Shown: one piece after another, positions 17,436 through 26,641 of the stretch
Position numbering within the stretch: position 1 is the stretch's first letter
Layout: each line of letters starts with the position of its first letter
Assembly: GCA_905221605.1 (NCBI GenBank)
Contig: CAJNDS010000939.1
Coordinates: 1 to 49,316 of the forward strand
DNA: 49,316 bases
Direction of reading: 5' to 3'
DNA from: Symbiodinium natans
Taxonomy: Eukaryota > Sar > Dinophyceae > Suessiales > Symbiodiniaceae
Program-made: the position numbers and the translations under genes
The notes under the pieces: generated by a model
The model's database searches: none
The model's input: only the letters and a program-made list of their open reading frames with translations
What the model was told of the DNA's origin: nothing

Positions 17436-17692
17436 GATAGATGCGGACACGCCGCTTCAATGCCATGGCCTCATAGGCCCTATAAAGCCCTAAACCCCTC
17501 TCGACCCTAAACCCCCGGACCCTAGACCCCAAAACCCTAGACCCCTGAACTGGCCTGGACCCTATAGACCCAACAAAACTAAGCCCTCAACCCGAAACCC
17601 TAATCCCTTAAACCCTAAACCCCGAACCCTAAACCCTAAATCCTAAACCCTAAACCCGAATGCCATAGACCCTGAACCCTAAATCCTGAAAC

Positions 17693-17754
17693 CACAAAAA
17701 TCCCCGCCTGGACATTGCACACAGGAGGTGGCAGGTCTGTGTCGGTCTGGTTAC
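17693..17754 (-). CDS. candidate exon
   Basis: NQTDTDLPPPVCNVQAGIF is read on the minus strand from AAGCAG (17755-17757) to a GT donor at 17692 (GTG/GTTTCAGG). Confidence 0.4.
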
Positions 17755-17982
17755 CTGCTTGTTTACGGTTTAGGGCTTGGGTTTAGAGTATGGGTTTAGG
17801 GTTTGGGCTTAAGGGGTTTGTGTCAGGGTCTAGGCTTTAATAGCTGTGGGGACGGGATTTTGGGCACTACAGGGTTGGGGCCCGAAACCCTACACCACAA
17901 ACCCTAAACCCTAAACCCTAAACCCCAAACCCTAAACCCTAAACCCTAAACCCAGGGTTGGGGCTGGAGCTCTGCTAGACAC

Positions 17983-18030
17983 CTGGATTGCCTAGATGCG
18001 ACCAGATTCTAGGATTCTCAAAGGGTCGGG
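17983..18030 (-). CDS. candidate exon downstream of the dioxygenase core
   Basis: PRPFENPRIWSHLGNPG is read between AAGAG (18031) and CCAG/GTGTCT (donor at 17982). If the exon at 18195-18258 is followed by another, this is the nearest candidate. Confidence 0.3.
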
Positions 18031-18049
18031 CTCTTAGGGTTACGATTAG

Positions 18050-18155
18050 GGTTCAGGGTTTAGGGTTTAGGGCTTAGGTCTTAGGGCTTAGGGCTTAGGG
18101 TTTAGGGTTTAGGGTGTAGGGTTCAGGGTTCAGGGTTTAGGGTTTAGGGTTGAGG
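18050..18155. repeat. TTTAGGG/CTTAGGG array
   Basis: About fourteen units with TTTAGGG, CTTAGGG and TTCAGGG variants, immediately left of the dioxygenase exon at 18195. Confidence 0.85.
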
Positions 18156-18194
18156 GATGAGGACTTGAAGGTTCAGGGTCCTTCAGCCACTTGC

Positions 18195-18258
18195 CAGCCC
18201 GCATGCCTGAATCGAGCTGGAGCCAAAGTACCAGCGAATGTCTCTCTCCGTGGGTGAC
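18195..18258 (-). CDS. dioxygenase exon e (VTHGERHSLVLWL)
   Basis: The acceptor is CTTCAG at 18259-18264, phase 0. VTHGERHSLVLW contains the 2-oxoglutarate-binding Arg and the final core strand. The donor is probably GC in G/GCAAGT (18194-18193), which matches the GC-AG consensus. The open frame continues to about 18140 if that donor is not used. Confidence 0.75.
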
Positions 18259-21250
18259 CTGAAGAAGGCCCGCCCCAAACCCCAAACCCCAAACCCCAAA
18301 CCCCAAACCCCAAACCCCAAACCCCAAACCCGAAACCCTAAACCCTAAACCCTAAACCCTAAACCCTAAACTGAGGTTGTGGGGTCCAAGATCTAGGAAT
18401 GCCCTGCATCGCATACGCCAAACCAAACAGAACTCTACAAGAAGTTAGACAACCAAGATGTTCCCGTGGTTGAGAAACTCCATGTATTTTACGCAACAAT
18501 TGATAACCGCCTCTTACGCACCAGGGAAACAAGGCAGTCCATCTAAACGTTTTGAGCGCATATGTGTTGCCACAGAACTTTTCTTATGTTGAAAAATAAA
18601 ACCAATGCGCAAAACATGCACGTGGAGGCGGAAAACAGGTTTTTTACAAAGCGGAAGAGCCACTTTACCTGTGAGAAACAAGGCGTTACATGTGGATCAA
18701 GATGCCTTTTGATGTGGAGAAGTGTTCAGTATAGCGGCCCTTAATAATTCGAATATGTGTGTGTGTGTGTTGTTGTTTTTTTTTTTTTTTGGGGGGGGGG
18801 GGGGGGTAGTATAGTACAAATATAGAGGAACCATAAGGGAAAACCATTTGTAATTAGTCCGACCCCTTTTCTATTTGAATCTGGAACAACAGGCTCTTGG
18901 TGTGGACAAAGCCTGGGGTGTGGATCGATAGGGCCTCTTTATTATGCAGTTGCTCGGCCTTTTAGGGTGGAAAACAAAGCGTTGAACGTGGCAAAAGAGG
19001 CCTTGTACTCAAGAAAGGTGACTACTATTTGCTTAAGCACCCCGAAAACACATAACATGATAATCCCTGCATTGCCCGGGAGCACTTTCTTCTTGATTTC
19101 CGCGGGGTTCTGAAGCAAATAGTACGTAGGTAAGAGCTTGAACGTTCAAGCCGAAGACCTGTAATTCCTTGTAATTATGGAAAAAAGCAAAGCGTTGAAG
19201 GTGGACAAGCTAGCCGTTCGTGGAAAGAGTGATATGACCACGAACGATAAGTAAAGTTCAGCTTAGGCTTAGTCCCTACGCTGGCACTACACCAACTACA
19301 CCCGAACTCCAACACCTGGATCCGAAACCCCAAAAACAAACCGGAAGCAGTCGACATGAGAAGCTTTAAGCGCGGGGCATATAGACTTCAGAACTCCATA
19401 CCCTACAAGGGGTTTAGGGATTTTGCCTACGAGTACAGAGGTTCAGGGTTTAGGGTTTAGGGTTGAGGGTTTACTTCACGACACTTGCACCAAGGGCCGG
19501 GCCGGCGTCACTCGGTGCGTGACGTGTGAGGGAAAGATGATCGCCGTGCCGATGTCCCGCGAGGCGTTGACCTTGGGAAAGGATTGAGGGTTCGTGAGGT
19601 GCAGGGTTTAGGGTTTAGGGTTTAGGGTTTAGGGTTTAGGGTTTAGGGTTTCGGGTTTAGGGTTTAGGGTTTAGGGTTTAGGGTAGGGTTCAGAGTAAGC
19701 TTGATTTCGGGATTGGGTGCAAGGGCTTGGGGTTTAGGAATCGGGTATCGTGCTTTGGTTCTTCAGGGTTTGGTGGTGAGACTTTCGGGGGCTCAGAGGT
19801 TCTTACGGTCCGGGTCGTTTGGTTTGTGCCCTTTAGGCTTTGAAGGTCTGGGGGGAAAAGGCAGGAAGGCACGCAGCGAACCCCAACCTCAGCCCCGGAC
19901 CAAGAAAACACGTTGTATAGATCGGCCGCTGAAGCCCCAACACCCGACATCCCTGACCCCCCACAAAAGACGTAACCCACCCCAAAACCGGCAGCCAGAA
20001 ACCCGCGCCAAAGCCATAAACCTCAAGCCCCGATGCCCTATATGGGTGGTTGTCAAAATTATAATCCCTTTTGGGGTACCCTAAATATTAGGTGCCGTAC
20101 TACAATAGGGATCCAAAAAGGGACCATAATTTTGACAACCACCCTATATAGCCCGCAGCTTAGGCCTTGCATGGTTTGAACCCCAGCGTTGAGGGTCTGC
20201 AAATCCCTGAATCCCAAAAACCCAGGCCTCCAAAACCGAAAACCCCAAAATATGACAAGGATGTCAAACAAAAAGGACGAATCTAAACCCTAAACCCGGC
20301 CCTAAACCCTAAACAAACCCTAAACCCTAAACCCTAAACCCTCCAGAGCTCTCAACCCTAAACCGCCGCACCCTAAACTCTGGCAACCCTTTCCCCCCTC
20401 CCTGCCACCGAAGAGGCATCGTTGCCTCCAAAGCGAAACTGGAGATCTCCACCCTGAGAATAAAGACAACAGCGGCTTGGGGTTTAGGGTTTAGGGTTTA
20501 GGGTTCAGGGTGCAGGGTTTAGGGTTTAGGGTTTAGGGTTTGGGGTTTGGGGTTTAGGGTCTAGGGGTTAGGGCTTGGAGTACTAGGTAAAACCCACAAC
20601 CTTGAGAGCTCAGGGTTGCGCTTTGCTTCCTTCCGCCGCAGATCTGGCTGTGCCCTAAACACATAGCCCAACTTCGGGGGTACCCAGGGGTTTAGGGTTT
20701 AGGGTTTAGGGTTTAGGGTTAGGGTTTAGGGTTTAGGGTTTAGGGTTTAGGGTTTAGGGTTTAGGGTTTAGGGTTTAGGGTTTAGGGTCTAGGGTTTAGG
20801 GTTTAAGGTCTAGGGTCTAGGGTTTTGGGTTTAGGGTTTAGGAAGTTTAGGGCTTAGGGTTGAGGGTTGGGGGCCCTGGGCTCGGTGGTTCACATTGTCA
20901 AGGGTTGCAAGTGCTCCGAATGCAGAGGTTTGGCTCTGACAGACCCGTTCTCCCTCGTCCCTATTTAAACCCTCAACTCCAAGAGGGTGTAGGGCTTCGG
21001 GTTCAGGTTTCAGGGTTTAGGCTTTAGGCTTTAGGGTTTCGGGTTTAGGGTTCAGGGTACCCTAAACCCCAAACCCTAAACCCTAAACCTTACACCCCAC
21101 ACCCAAAGCGGCCCAAACCCTACACCCTAAACCCCAAACCGGCCCGAACCCTAAACCCTAAACCATCAAGGCCTTGTAGCTCGTCGCGTCGCTCAGCTGC
21201 AAGGACACGGAGAGGGCCCGCGCGGCCGTCTCTGAATGGAAGCCTACGTC
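18195..21250 (-). CDS. split gene core: prolyl-4-hydroxylase/PKHD-type 2OG-Fe(II) dioxygenase
   Basis: Four minus-strand exons (21250-21173, 20453-20388, 19571-19503, 18258-18195) join in phase 0 into a continuous jelly-roll core: RALSVSLQLSDATSYK, GGDLQFRFGGND, GTAIIFPSHVTHRVTP, VTHGERHSLVLWL. The last two are the distal iron-binding His (HRVTP) and the 2-oxoglutarate-binding Arg ten residues later, the same distance as His483 to Lys493 in human prolyl-4-hydroxylase alpha. A fifth island (22122-22103) supplies WHE so that the first Asp completes HxD, 66 residues before the distal His (69 in the human enzyme). The family uses Fe(II), oxygen and 2-oxoglutarate to hydroxylate proteins or other substrates; the substrate here is unknown. 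All four introns are bounded by telomere-like arrays. Two or three donors are GC or GA. More exons on both sides are likely, so the full protein is not defined. Confidence 0.8.
18259..19502 (-). other. intron d-e of the dioxygenase gene (1244 bases)
   Basis: The sense strand begins GCCCGG (GC donor), soon meets CCCTAAA units (19440-19475), and ends with TTTGGGG/TTTAGGG units (18270-18370) before CTTCAG. Its ends are inverted telomere-like repeats in the opposite order to the other introns. The interior has about 1 kb of unique sequence with a T/G homopolymer (18775-18806) and an AAAGCGTTGAA-containing direct repeat (18972 and 19183), plus an eight-base inverted repeat (19214-19246). Confidence 0.6.
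18270..18330. repeat. homogeneous CCCCAAA array
   Basis: About eight consecutive CCCCAAA units (a one-base variant of CCCTAAA), grading into CCCTAAA to 18370. Confidence 0.9.
19503..19571 (-). CDS. dioxygenase exon d (GTAIIFPSHVTHRVTP)
   Basis: The exon is exactly 23 codons, phase 0 to phase 0. The acceptor is CCCAAG (19572-19574) and the donor GC at 19502-19501. It encodes VNASRDIGTAIIFPSHVTHR and VTP; His19 of the exon is the distal iron ligand. Similar FPS-x3-HRVTPV motifs are typical of PKHD and P4H enzymes. Confidence 0.85.
19600..19690. repeat. TTTAGGG array
   Basis: About twelve units, nearly perfect. On the gene's sense strand it is CCCTAAA, 29 bases before the acceptor of exon d. 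Confidence 0.9.
20044..20144. repeat. MITE-like element, family B, perfect 19-bp inverted ends
   Basis: gggtggttgtcaaaattat at 20044-20062 is perfectly repeated in reverse complement at 20126-20144, with TATAT on both sides as a possible target duplication. It lies inside intron c-d. Confidence 0.75.
20388..20453 (-). CDS. dioxygenase exon c (GGDLQFRFGGND)
   Basis: The exon is exactly 22 codons, phase 0 to phase 0. The acceptor is TTTATTCTCAG, with a good polypyrimidine stretch, and the donor is GT at 20387-20386 (AAAGG/GTTGCC). It encodes GGDLQFRFGGNDASSVAGRG then ER. GGDL followed by a strand is the conserved turn before the distal His region. Confidence 0.85.
20480..20580. repeat. TTTAGGG array at the 3' end of intron b-c
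   Basis: Arrays at 20476-20580 read CCCTAAA on the gene's sense strand and end shortly before TTTATTCTCAG. The 5' end of the same intron (about 21164 downward) starts with two TTTAGGG units, so the intron ends are complementary. Confidence 0.8.
20690..20850. repeat. long TTTAGGG array
   Basis: About twenty units with few variants, within intron b-c. Confidence 0.9.
21173..21250 (-). CDS. dioxygenase exon b (ARALSVSLQLSDATSY)
   Basis: The exon is exactly 26 codons, phase 0 to phase 0. The acceptor is CATGCAG (21251-21253), directly after CCCTAAAC, and the donor is GC at 21172-21171. It encodes DVGFHSETAARALSVSLQLS then DATSYK. LSVSLQLSD is the conserved strand preceding the GGDL turn in this enzyme family. 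The first Asp can complete the HxD motif with exon a. Confidence 0.85.
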
Positions 21251-21507
21251 CTGCATGGTTTAGGGTTTAGGGTTTAGGGTTTAGGGTTTAGGGTTTAGGG
21301 TCTGGGGTTTGGGGTTTGGGGTTTGGGGTTTAGGGTTTAGGGGTCAAGGATAAGCGTGTTGAGAAACCTCAACCCTAAACCCTGAACCTTCACGAGTCCT
21401 AAACCCTAAACCATCAACCCTACAGCAAACTTTTACGTACGCCAGACCCCAAACCCTGTAAACACCTAGCTGCAGAAAGCTTTAGGAGGACGAACCCCTA
21501 ACCTTGG

Positions 21508-21665
21508 GGACCACATGAACCCTAAATTTGGGGCCAAACACCCTATACTGAATTATCCCAACTAGGCATGTGAACCTTGAATTCGGGATCTCTACACCCT
21601 ACTGCTATTATCCCAGCTAGGGTTATGAACAACAGCCCGTTCAGGGTTAATTTGGTCATTGAGGA
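21508..21665. repeat. MITE-like element, family E
   Basis: ccttggggaccacatgaaccc on the left pairs with the complement of ttcagggttaatttggtcat on the right. The interior has a partial internal duplication (ctatactgaattatcccaac and ctactgctattatcccagc). Confidence 0.45.
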
Positions 21666-22102
21666 ACCCCGACACTTGTGGACTGCTTCGCCTGACATTC
21701 AGTGGTTCTTACTTGTTCTGACAATCGGGAACTTTGCAACGAGGTTTAGAGGTCAGTCTTTAAGGTTTAGGGTTTTACCCAACATAATTCCTCACAAGGT
21801 TTTGGAGAGGAATTGAAGGTACCTCATTTCCGAAGTCCCTAGGGTCAGAGACCTAGTAAGTAAGCCCCAAACCCTCTAATACTTCAGCTAGACCCAGGAG
21901 TAACCTAGGAATAAGAAGGGTGCCCCTTTTTGGTTTTAATGGTGCTTGTAAGGGAACCTCAAACCAAAACAAAGGCAATACTAGAAACGCCCTAAACCCT
22001 AGACCCTAGACCCTAGACCCCAGACCCTAAGCCCTAAGCCCTAAACCCTAAACCCTAAACCCTAAGCTGCCTGATTGCGGGCTGCACCCGGAAAACCCAA
22101 TC

Positions 22103-22122
22103 CTCGTGCCAGCTGTATCCAC
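22103..22122 (-). CDS. tentative dioxygenase microexon a (GYSWHE)
   Basis: Twenty bases after CTGAG (22123-22124) read GYSWHE on the minus strand and end in phase 0 before GATTGG, which would be a GA donor. Joined to exon b it gives WHEDVGF, the H-x-D iron motif at the right distance. It is very short and has an unusual donor, so it is less certain than exons b to e. Other frames of the island are open too. Confidence 0.4.
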
Positions 22123-22245
22123 CTCAGCTCCGCGAGCCATCCAGGGGCGAAGGGGAACAAGTTTAGGGTTTAGGGTTTAGGGTTCAGGGTTTAGGGTTTA
22201 GGGTTTAGGGTTTAGGGCTACAGTCAATGCCCTGAACTCCAAAAC

Positions 22246-22333
22246 GGCTTGGAACAGCCCGAAAAAGGAAACCCCTGAAGATAGATCCAACCCGGTAGCT
22301 GAAAAAATCCCAAAGTGCCGACTCTCGCGAGCC
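22246..22333 (-). CDS. candidate exon
   Basis: SRESALWDFFSYRVGSIFRG begins a 40-codon open minus frame after GTCAG (22334). A GT donor at 22245 is possible. It would lie just upstream of the dioxygenase core. Confidence 0.3.
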
Positions 22334-22468
22334 CTGACTCCAATATGAAACCGAAACCCTGATCCTAAACCCTAAACCCTAAACCCTAAACCCTGAACCC
22401 TGAACCCTAAACCCTAAACCCTAAACCCTGAACCCTAAACCCTAAATCCTACATCCTAAACCCTAAAC

Positions 22469-22543
22469 CGCCAGAGCACCGACAATCGCCCATGCCCCCA
22501 AGCAGAGGATACACAGGTCATTCTTGTGGGAACATTGTAGACC
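22469..22543 (-). CDS. candidate exon
   Basis: YNVPTRMTCVSSAWGHGRLS is read from GTTTAG (22544) to a GTTTAGG donor at 22468. Confidence 0.3.
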
Positions 22544-22639
22544 CTAAACAGCACATCCCCAAGCCCTACTTAAGGAAGGTTCTAGAGCAGTTTGAAGTAG
22601 ACCCTAAACCCTAAGCCCTAAAGACCCTAAACCCTAAAC

Positions 22640-22741
22640 CCTACAAGTTAGACGAACCGCAGCTGAGGCTCTCACCAGCGAGCACTCGAGTGACCCGACT
22701 TCTAGCCGCAGTTCGAAGAGCCCAGAAAACTTCAGCATGCC
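22640..22741 (-). CDS. candidate exon, strand ambiguous
   Basis: MLKFSGLFELRLEVGSLECS is read on the minus strand, open 33 codons to a GTTTAGGG donor at 22639. The plus strand is also open with a helical Arg-rich peptide. Confidence 0.28.
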
Positions 22742-22924
22742 CTAAACCCGAAACCCTAAACCCGAAACCCTAAACCCTAAACCCGAAACCCGAAACCCTA
22801 AACACCAACCAAGAGCCCTTAAGACGACTTTCCGACCAGAGGTCTCCAAGTTCGAGTCTGCCGTCTAAGGCACCCAAGTCGGCGGCTGCGTAGATGGAGT
22901 ACTGCATGAACTCCATAGTTCCTT

Positions 22925-23050
22925 CCAGGGTTTAGGGTTTAGGGTTTAGGGTTTAGGGTTTAGGGTTTGGGGTTTGGGGTTTGGGGTTTGGGGTTTGGGG
23001 TTTGGGGTTTGGGGTTTGGGGTTTGGGGTTTGGGGTTTGGGGTTTGGGGG
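22925..23050. repeat. TTTAGGG array turning into a homogeneous TTTGGGG array
   Basis: Five TTTAGGG units are followed by about twelve consecutive TTTGGGG units (22966-23048). A matching CCCCAAA block lies at 23233-23268, on the other side of a 160-base island. Confidence 0.9.
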
Positions 23051-23158
23051 AGTTTAAGGTTTAGGGAGTTTAGGGTTTAGGGGTTTGGGCTTGGGGCTTC
23101 TGGAGCTTTGGGCTTTTCGGGCTTCAGGCTTCGAATAGTCAGTCGCGGAGCACCCGAC

Positions 23159-23198
23159 CACGAGCCAGTGCTCGGCTATGCCACTCAACCTCGGCGTG
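23159..23198 (-). CDS. candidate small exon
   Basis: HAEVEWHSRALAR is read between GATAAG (23199) and a GT donor at 23158. It is flanked by TTTGGGG on the left and CCCCAAA on the right. Confidence 0.22.
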
Positions 23199-23702
23199 CT
23201 TATCTCCCTATGCCACAGGCCCCTCCGCCATAACCCCAAACCCCAAACCCCAAACCCCAAACCCCAAACCCTAAACCCTAAACCCTAAACCCCAAACCCT
23301 GCACTAAAAGCTTACTCTAAACCCTAGGATTGATGGAAACCCCACGCTAGAGGGTTTAGGGTTTAGGGTTTAGGGTTTAGGGTTTAGGGTTTAGGGTCAC
23401 CCGAAAGCCTAGCCCTAAAGCACCTTAGCCCCAAGTGAACGGCTCAGCTTCCTGTAGCCCATGGCGACACGCCGAAGGTTACAAGAGCTCAAGGTCCTGG
23501 CGCGATGGCAAAGCGCCAGAGCTTCTCCTGGGATGCTCCACAAAAATCTAGGATACAATTCAGGGTTTAGGGTTTCGGGTGTAGGGCTTTAGGGTTTAGG
23601 AACCATTCAGGGGGGATGCGTGGGACATTTCTTACTACACCTAGCCTATCTAGCTACCTCAAACAGCCGTTTTGAACTTTGTAATCCCCTAAACCCTAAA
23701 GC

Positions 23703-23806
23703 CTCAAATCTAATGGGGGATTTGAGTCGAGGGCCACGGCTAAAACTCAAGGCATAGGGCTTAGGTGCAGGATCTCCCTCAAGGTTCCTTTTGTGTCTGT
23801 CAGTGC
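23703..23806 (-). CDS. candidate exon
   Basis: HKRNLEGDPAPKPYALSFSR begins a 34-codon open minus frame after TGACAG (23807-23809). A GC donor at 23702 (GAG/GCTTTAGGG) abuts a telomere-like unit. Confidence 0.4.
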
Positions 23807-23942
23807 CTCGGGTTTAGGGTTTAGGGTTAGGGTTTAGGGTTGGTACTCTTGCTCCGTCCTACTCTGGTGCTTCATGTGTTCAGGGCCCCTAAACCCTAAA
23901 CCCTAAACCCTAAACCGGTTAAACCAGGGACTAGCGGCTCAC

Positions 23943-24025
23943 AAGCGTAAGGGCCAAGGGTCTGGCAATCGAAAGTCGCGGCTCCATGCCCTGTACGAGG
24001 AATCTGCGAGGAGCTCTATGTCCAC
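23943..24025 (-). CDS. candidate exon with consensus donor
   Basis: VDIELLADSSYRAWSRDFRL is read from GCAAAG (24026) to CGCTT/GTGAGC (donor GT at 23942). The donor matches consensus and the frame stops just beyond it, as expected for an exon end. Confidence 0.5.
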
Positions 24026-24111
24026 CTTTGCCCTCAACCCCAAGGCCCTAAGGCCTAAACCCTAAACTCTAAAGTTTCAATCCTTTGTGCGTTTAGGGTT
24101 TAGGGTTGAGC

Positions 24112-24198
24112 TTTGTTTGCGTTGAGCAAACGCGATTCGAAGCTGCAGGAGCCACAACTTGGAGTCATCTGTCCCCGCTTCCGACATTCGCGGGCGGA
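24112..24198 (-). CDS. candidate exon
   Basis: MSEAGTDDSKLWLLQLRIAF is read after TTTAG (24199) on the minus strand, followed by AQRKQ. It is amphipathic and helical. The 3' boundary is uncertain; TTTAGGG repeats lie at 24090-24105. Confidence 0.4.
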
Positions 24199-24681
24199 CT
24201 AAACCCAGCCAAACCGCTTGTGCACACGCGTACTTCTGTGGAACAGCATGAACGAATCTACACCCCAAACCCTGATCCACAAACCCCAAACCCTAAAGCA
24301 ATGAAACGCAAAAACACCTAAAGCCTTCATTTACACTTAACCGTTTTGGGATTCATAGCTCATCCTAGGTAGTTTTTGATTTTGGGTCTTGAATGCTATT
24401 GTGTGGTGATAAGGTTTCTTTTCTAGGCTGTTCAAGCCATGGGCTGAGGGGCTTTAGGGTTTAGGGTTTAGGGTCTAGGGTTTAGGGTATAGGATTTAGG
24501 GTTTAGGAATGTAGGGTTTAGTGTTCAGGGTTTTTAGGAGGGACTCCAAGACGCGCTCTGAGACGAAGCCAAGCCTCGTTTGTGGCGTTGATGTGGGCCC
24601 ACAGGCCTCATTTAGGGTTTAGGGTTTAGGGTTTTGGGTTTGGGGTTTAGGGTTTAGCGTTTAGGGTTTAGGGCTATTCCC

Positions 24682-24778
24682 CTGGTTCTTAGTAGGGAAT
24701 GAGAAATTAGGGCCCCTGCATACGCCCGTTAACGCAGCATATAGGGTCCTAATTCCCTCATTCCCTGCTAAGAACCAG
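24682..24778. repeat. MITE-like element, family A
   Basis: ctggttcttagtagggaatg and its reverse complement (one mismatch) end a 97-base element, with an internal CATATAGGGTCC. It is related to 11831-11934 and to a fragment near 14920. Confidence 0.7.
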
Positions 24779-25045
24779 CCAGAATTTTCTTAAGACCCCC
24801 ACCAAAGAAGAATCATCGCTAATGGCCCTTGTAAGGCAGAAGGTTCTTTGAGTTTTTTGGGTGGTTCTTAAGCGAAATAGTAGGAAGGTTTACGGCATTT
24901 AGGGCTTTAGGGTTGTCGGGGTTTGGGGTTTTGGGGCTTTGGGGCTTTTTAGGGGTGGTTTAGGGCTCTAGGGCGTTTAGGGGGTTGGGCGCGCCTGCTA
25001 CGATAAATGGATCTGAATGATGGATGGTTCTTTTTGCGTTGCTAC

Positions 25046-25162
25046 CTGAGGACATAGGGAATTTTCTACGATGCTGAAAGCTAAATCTGACATGAAGGCC
25101 TCAGCACACATGTCTGAGGCCCACATGAACTTCAACGAGCGCACTGAGCAGGCGCTGTCTTC
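25046..25162 (-). CDS. candidate exon, strand ambiguous
   Basis: The minus strand reads KFMWASDMCAEAFMSDLAFS within 39 codons from TTCTGAG (25163) to a CAG/GTAGCA donor (25045), phase 0 at both ends. The plus strand reads SDMKASAHMSEAHMNFNERT from an ATG at 25071 for more than 50 codons. The two cannot be separated by eye. Confidence 0.35.
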
Positions 25163-25623
25163 CTCAGAACTTATGGCTTATGGGTGTCGGCCCTTCCTAG
25201 CACAGCCCCCTCACCCCCACAGCATCTAACATTCACGGCGCTGGCTGAAGCTACGACAGTTTCCTGGAGGAGATGAACTCCCAGAATGCTTGCCTAAAAC
25301 CCTAAACCCTTAACCCTAAACGCTAAACGCTAAACCCTAAACCCTAAAAAACCCTGAACCCTAAACCCTAAACCCTAAAAACCCTGAACCGTAAACCCTA
25401 AACCCTGAGGGCCTACTTGAGAAGGCTCAAACATTCCTACTGCAGTGCAGCGGCGTTGGTACACCTGGCTGTAGAAGAAGCTCCTGAGTCGCAGGCTCCC
25501 AGGGAGGGTTTTGGTTTAGGGTTCAGGGTTCAGGGTTCAGGGTTTAGGGTTTTGGGTTTAGGGTTTGGGGTTTCGGGTTTAGGGTTTGTGCATCTGTGCT
25601 CAATGATGAGGTATTGCTCTTGC

Positions 25624-25739
25624 CCAAGACATCTTCCTCAACAATCCCACTGCCGCTTCATCAACCACCTCCGTGTCCAACCATTCTTCCCAATCCGGCA
25701 ATCCCAGCTGATGCGACATACCGTGTTTTTCGCGTGAGG
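25624..25739 (-). CDS. candidate exon, well-supported open frame
   Basis: LPDWEEWLDTEVVDEAAVGL lies in a frame open for about 45 codons from CCAG (25740) on the minus strand. Likely donors are GC at 25623 or a later site before the stop at 25600-25602. The acidic, Trp-containing helix-like composition is much more protein-like than the opposite strand. Confidence 0.5.
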
Positions 25740-25834
25740 CTGGATTAGGGCTTCGGGGTTTTCAAGGGTACTTGAAGTGACAAGCAAGCAGGTGCCATAC
25801 TCCTCCCATCTTATCCTTATCCTACTGCTTCGAC

Positions 25835-25926
25835 CCTTCTTGAAGCTAAGGTCCTTCCTCCGAAGAAACATTGACAAAGGAATCTATGCCCGAGCGAAGC
25901 ACTCAGACTCAGTGACTCTCGGCTAC
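25835..25926 (-). CDS. candidate exon
   Basis: ESLSLSASLGHRFLCQCFFG is read from AAGTAG (25927) to a GT donor at 25834 (AGAAGG/GTCGAAG). Confidence 0.38.
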
Positions 25927-26057
25927 CTACTTAGCCGAAATTGTCTCCCTGTATTTGCAACGATGCTGTAGTAAGTGGTACTCGACCACCCTTCACACCA
26001 TGCCTAAGCGCCTATATGAGCAGCGGCCAATATTACTTGTTAAGCTGAAGGACATGG

Positions 26058-26204
26058 ATGTTGGGGTTATCGTTTTCTGCGTGTCCCAAATCGTTCTGCA
26101 GGTGAAACCGCTCTTCCGCTAATTTCATACTAAGTCCCTACATCGCATATATTTGTCATCATGTTGGGGTTATCGTTTTCTGCGTGTCCCATATCGTTCT
26201 GCAG
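26058..26204. repeat. 44-bp direct repeat pair
   Basis: A 44-base sequence starting atgttggggttatcgttttc (26058-26101) recurs at 26161-26204 with a single mismatch, 103 bases apart. The surrounding 600 bases lack telomere units. Confidence 0.85.
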
Positions 26205-26467
26205 ATTGAAAGCCACCAAATCATAAACTGATGTCCGTCCCTTACTAAAGCTAATCAACGCTAATTTTGACGGTCGCTCATATGATGCATGCACCAGCTC
26301 CCACATCGACAGCTGTGTGGGTTTAGGGTTTAGGGTTTAGCGTTTAGGGTTTAGGTTTCCTGAACCCTGCAACAACACTCCCTGCACTTCTGAACCCTCT
26401 GAGGACCTAAAAACCCAAATCCCTGTTACACCGTAACCCCTGAGCACCCAACACCTTGAGCGTTTAC

Positions 26468-26530
26468 CTCCTCAACCAAGCCCCTATGCAGATTTCTCTT
26501 TCCAAAGGCGGAAGGCCAAGAGCACGAATC
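26468..26530 (-). CDS. candidate exon with consensus-like splice sites
   Basis: IRALGLPPLEREICIGAWLR is read from CTAG (26531) to GAGGAG/GTAAAC (donor at 26467); the frame meets a stop right after the donor. This is one of the clearest isolated exon candidates. Confidence 0.5.
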
Positions 26531-26557
26531 CTAGACCCTAAGCCCTAAACCCCAAAC

Positions 26558-26641
26558 CAAGCCCAGCTGCGTTTTCGGCACTCCCGCGAACTTTGCGCGG
26601 CGGGCCCTCATGGAAGAGGATTCATGGATACCGAAACCTTC
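26558..26641 (-). CDS. candidate exon
   Basis: Exactly 28 codons, phase 0 to phase 0, run from TTAAG (26642) to a GTTTGG donor at 26557. The reading includes SMRARRAKFAGVPKTQLGL. The acceptor AG is formed by the end of a family E element that continues to 26818, so the element supplies the splice site. Confidence 0.45.

Noticed and set aside
17149-17532. 127-codon minus-strand open frame as a single gene
   Set aside because: It spans a family G repeat and CCCTAAA units; only the short segment with the GTGAGC donor (17257-17287) is kept as an exon candidate.
21577-21816. 79-codon plus-strand open frame
   Set aside because: Its first third lies inside a MITE-like element and its end in TTTAGGG sequence. 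The dioxygenase gene around it is on the other strand.
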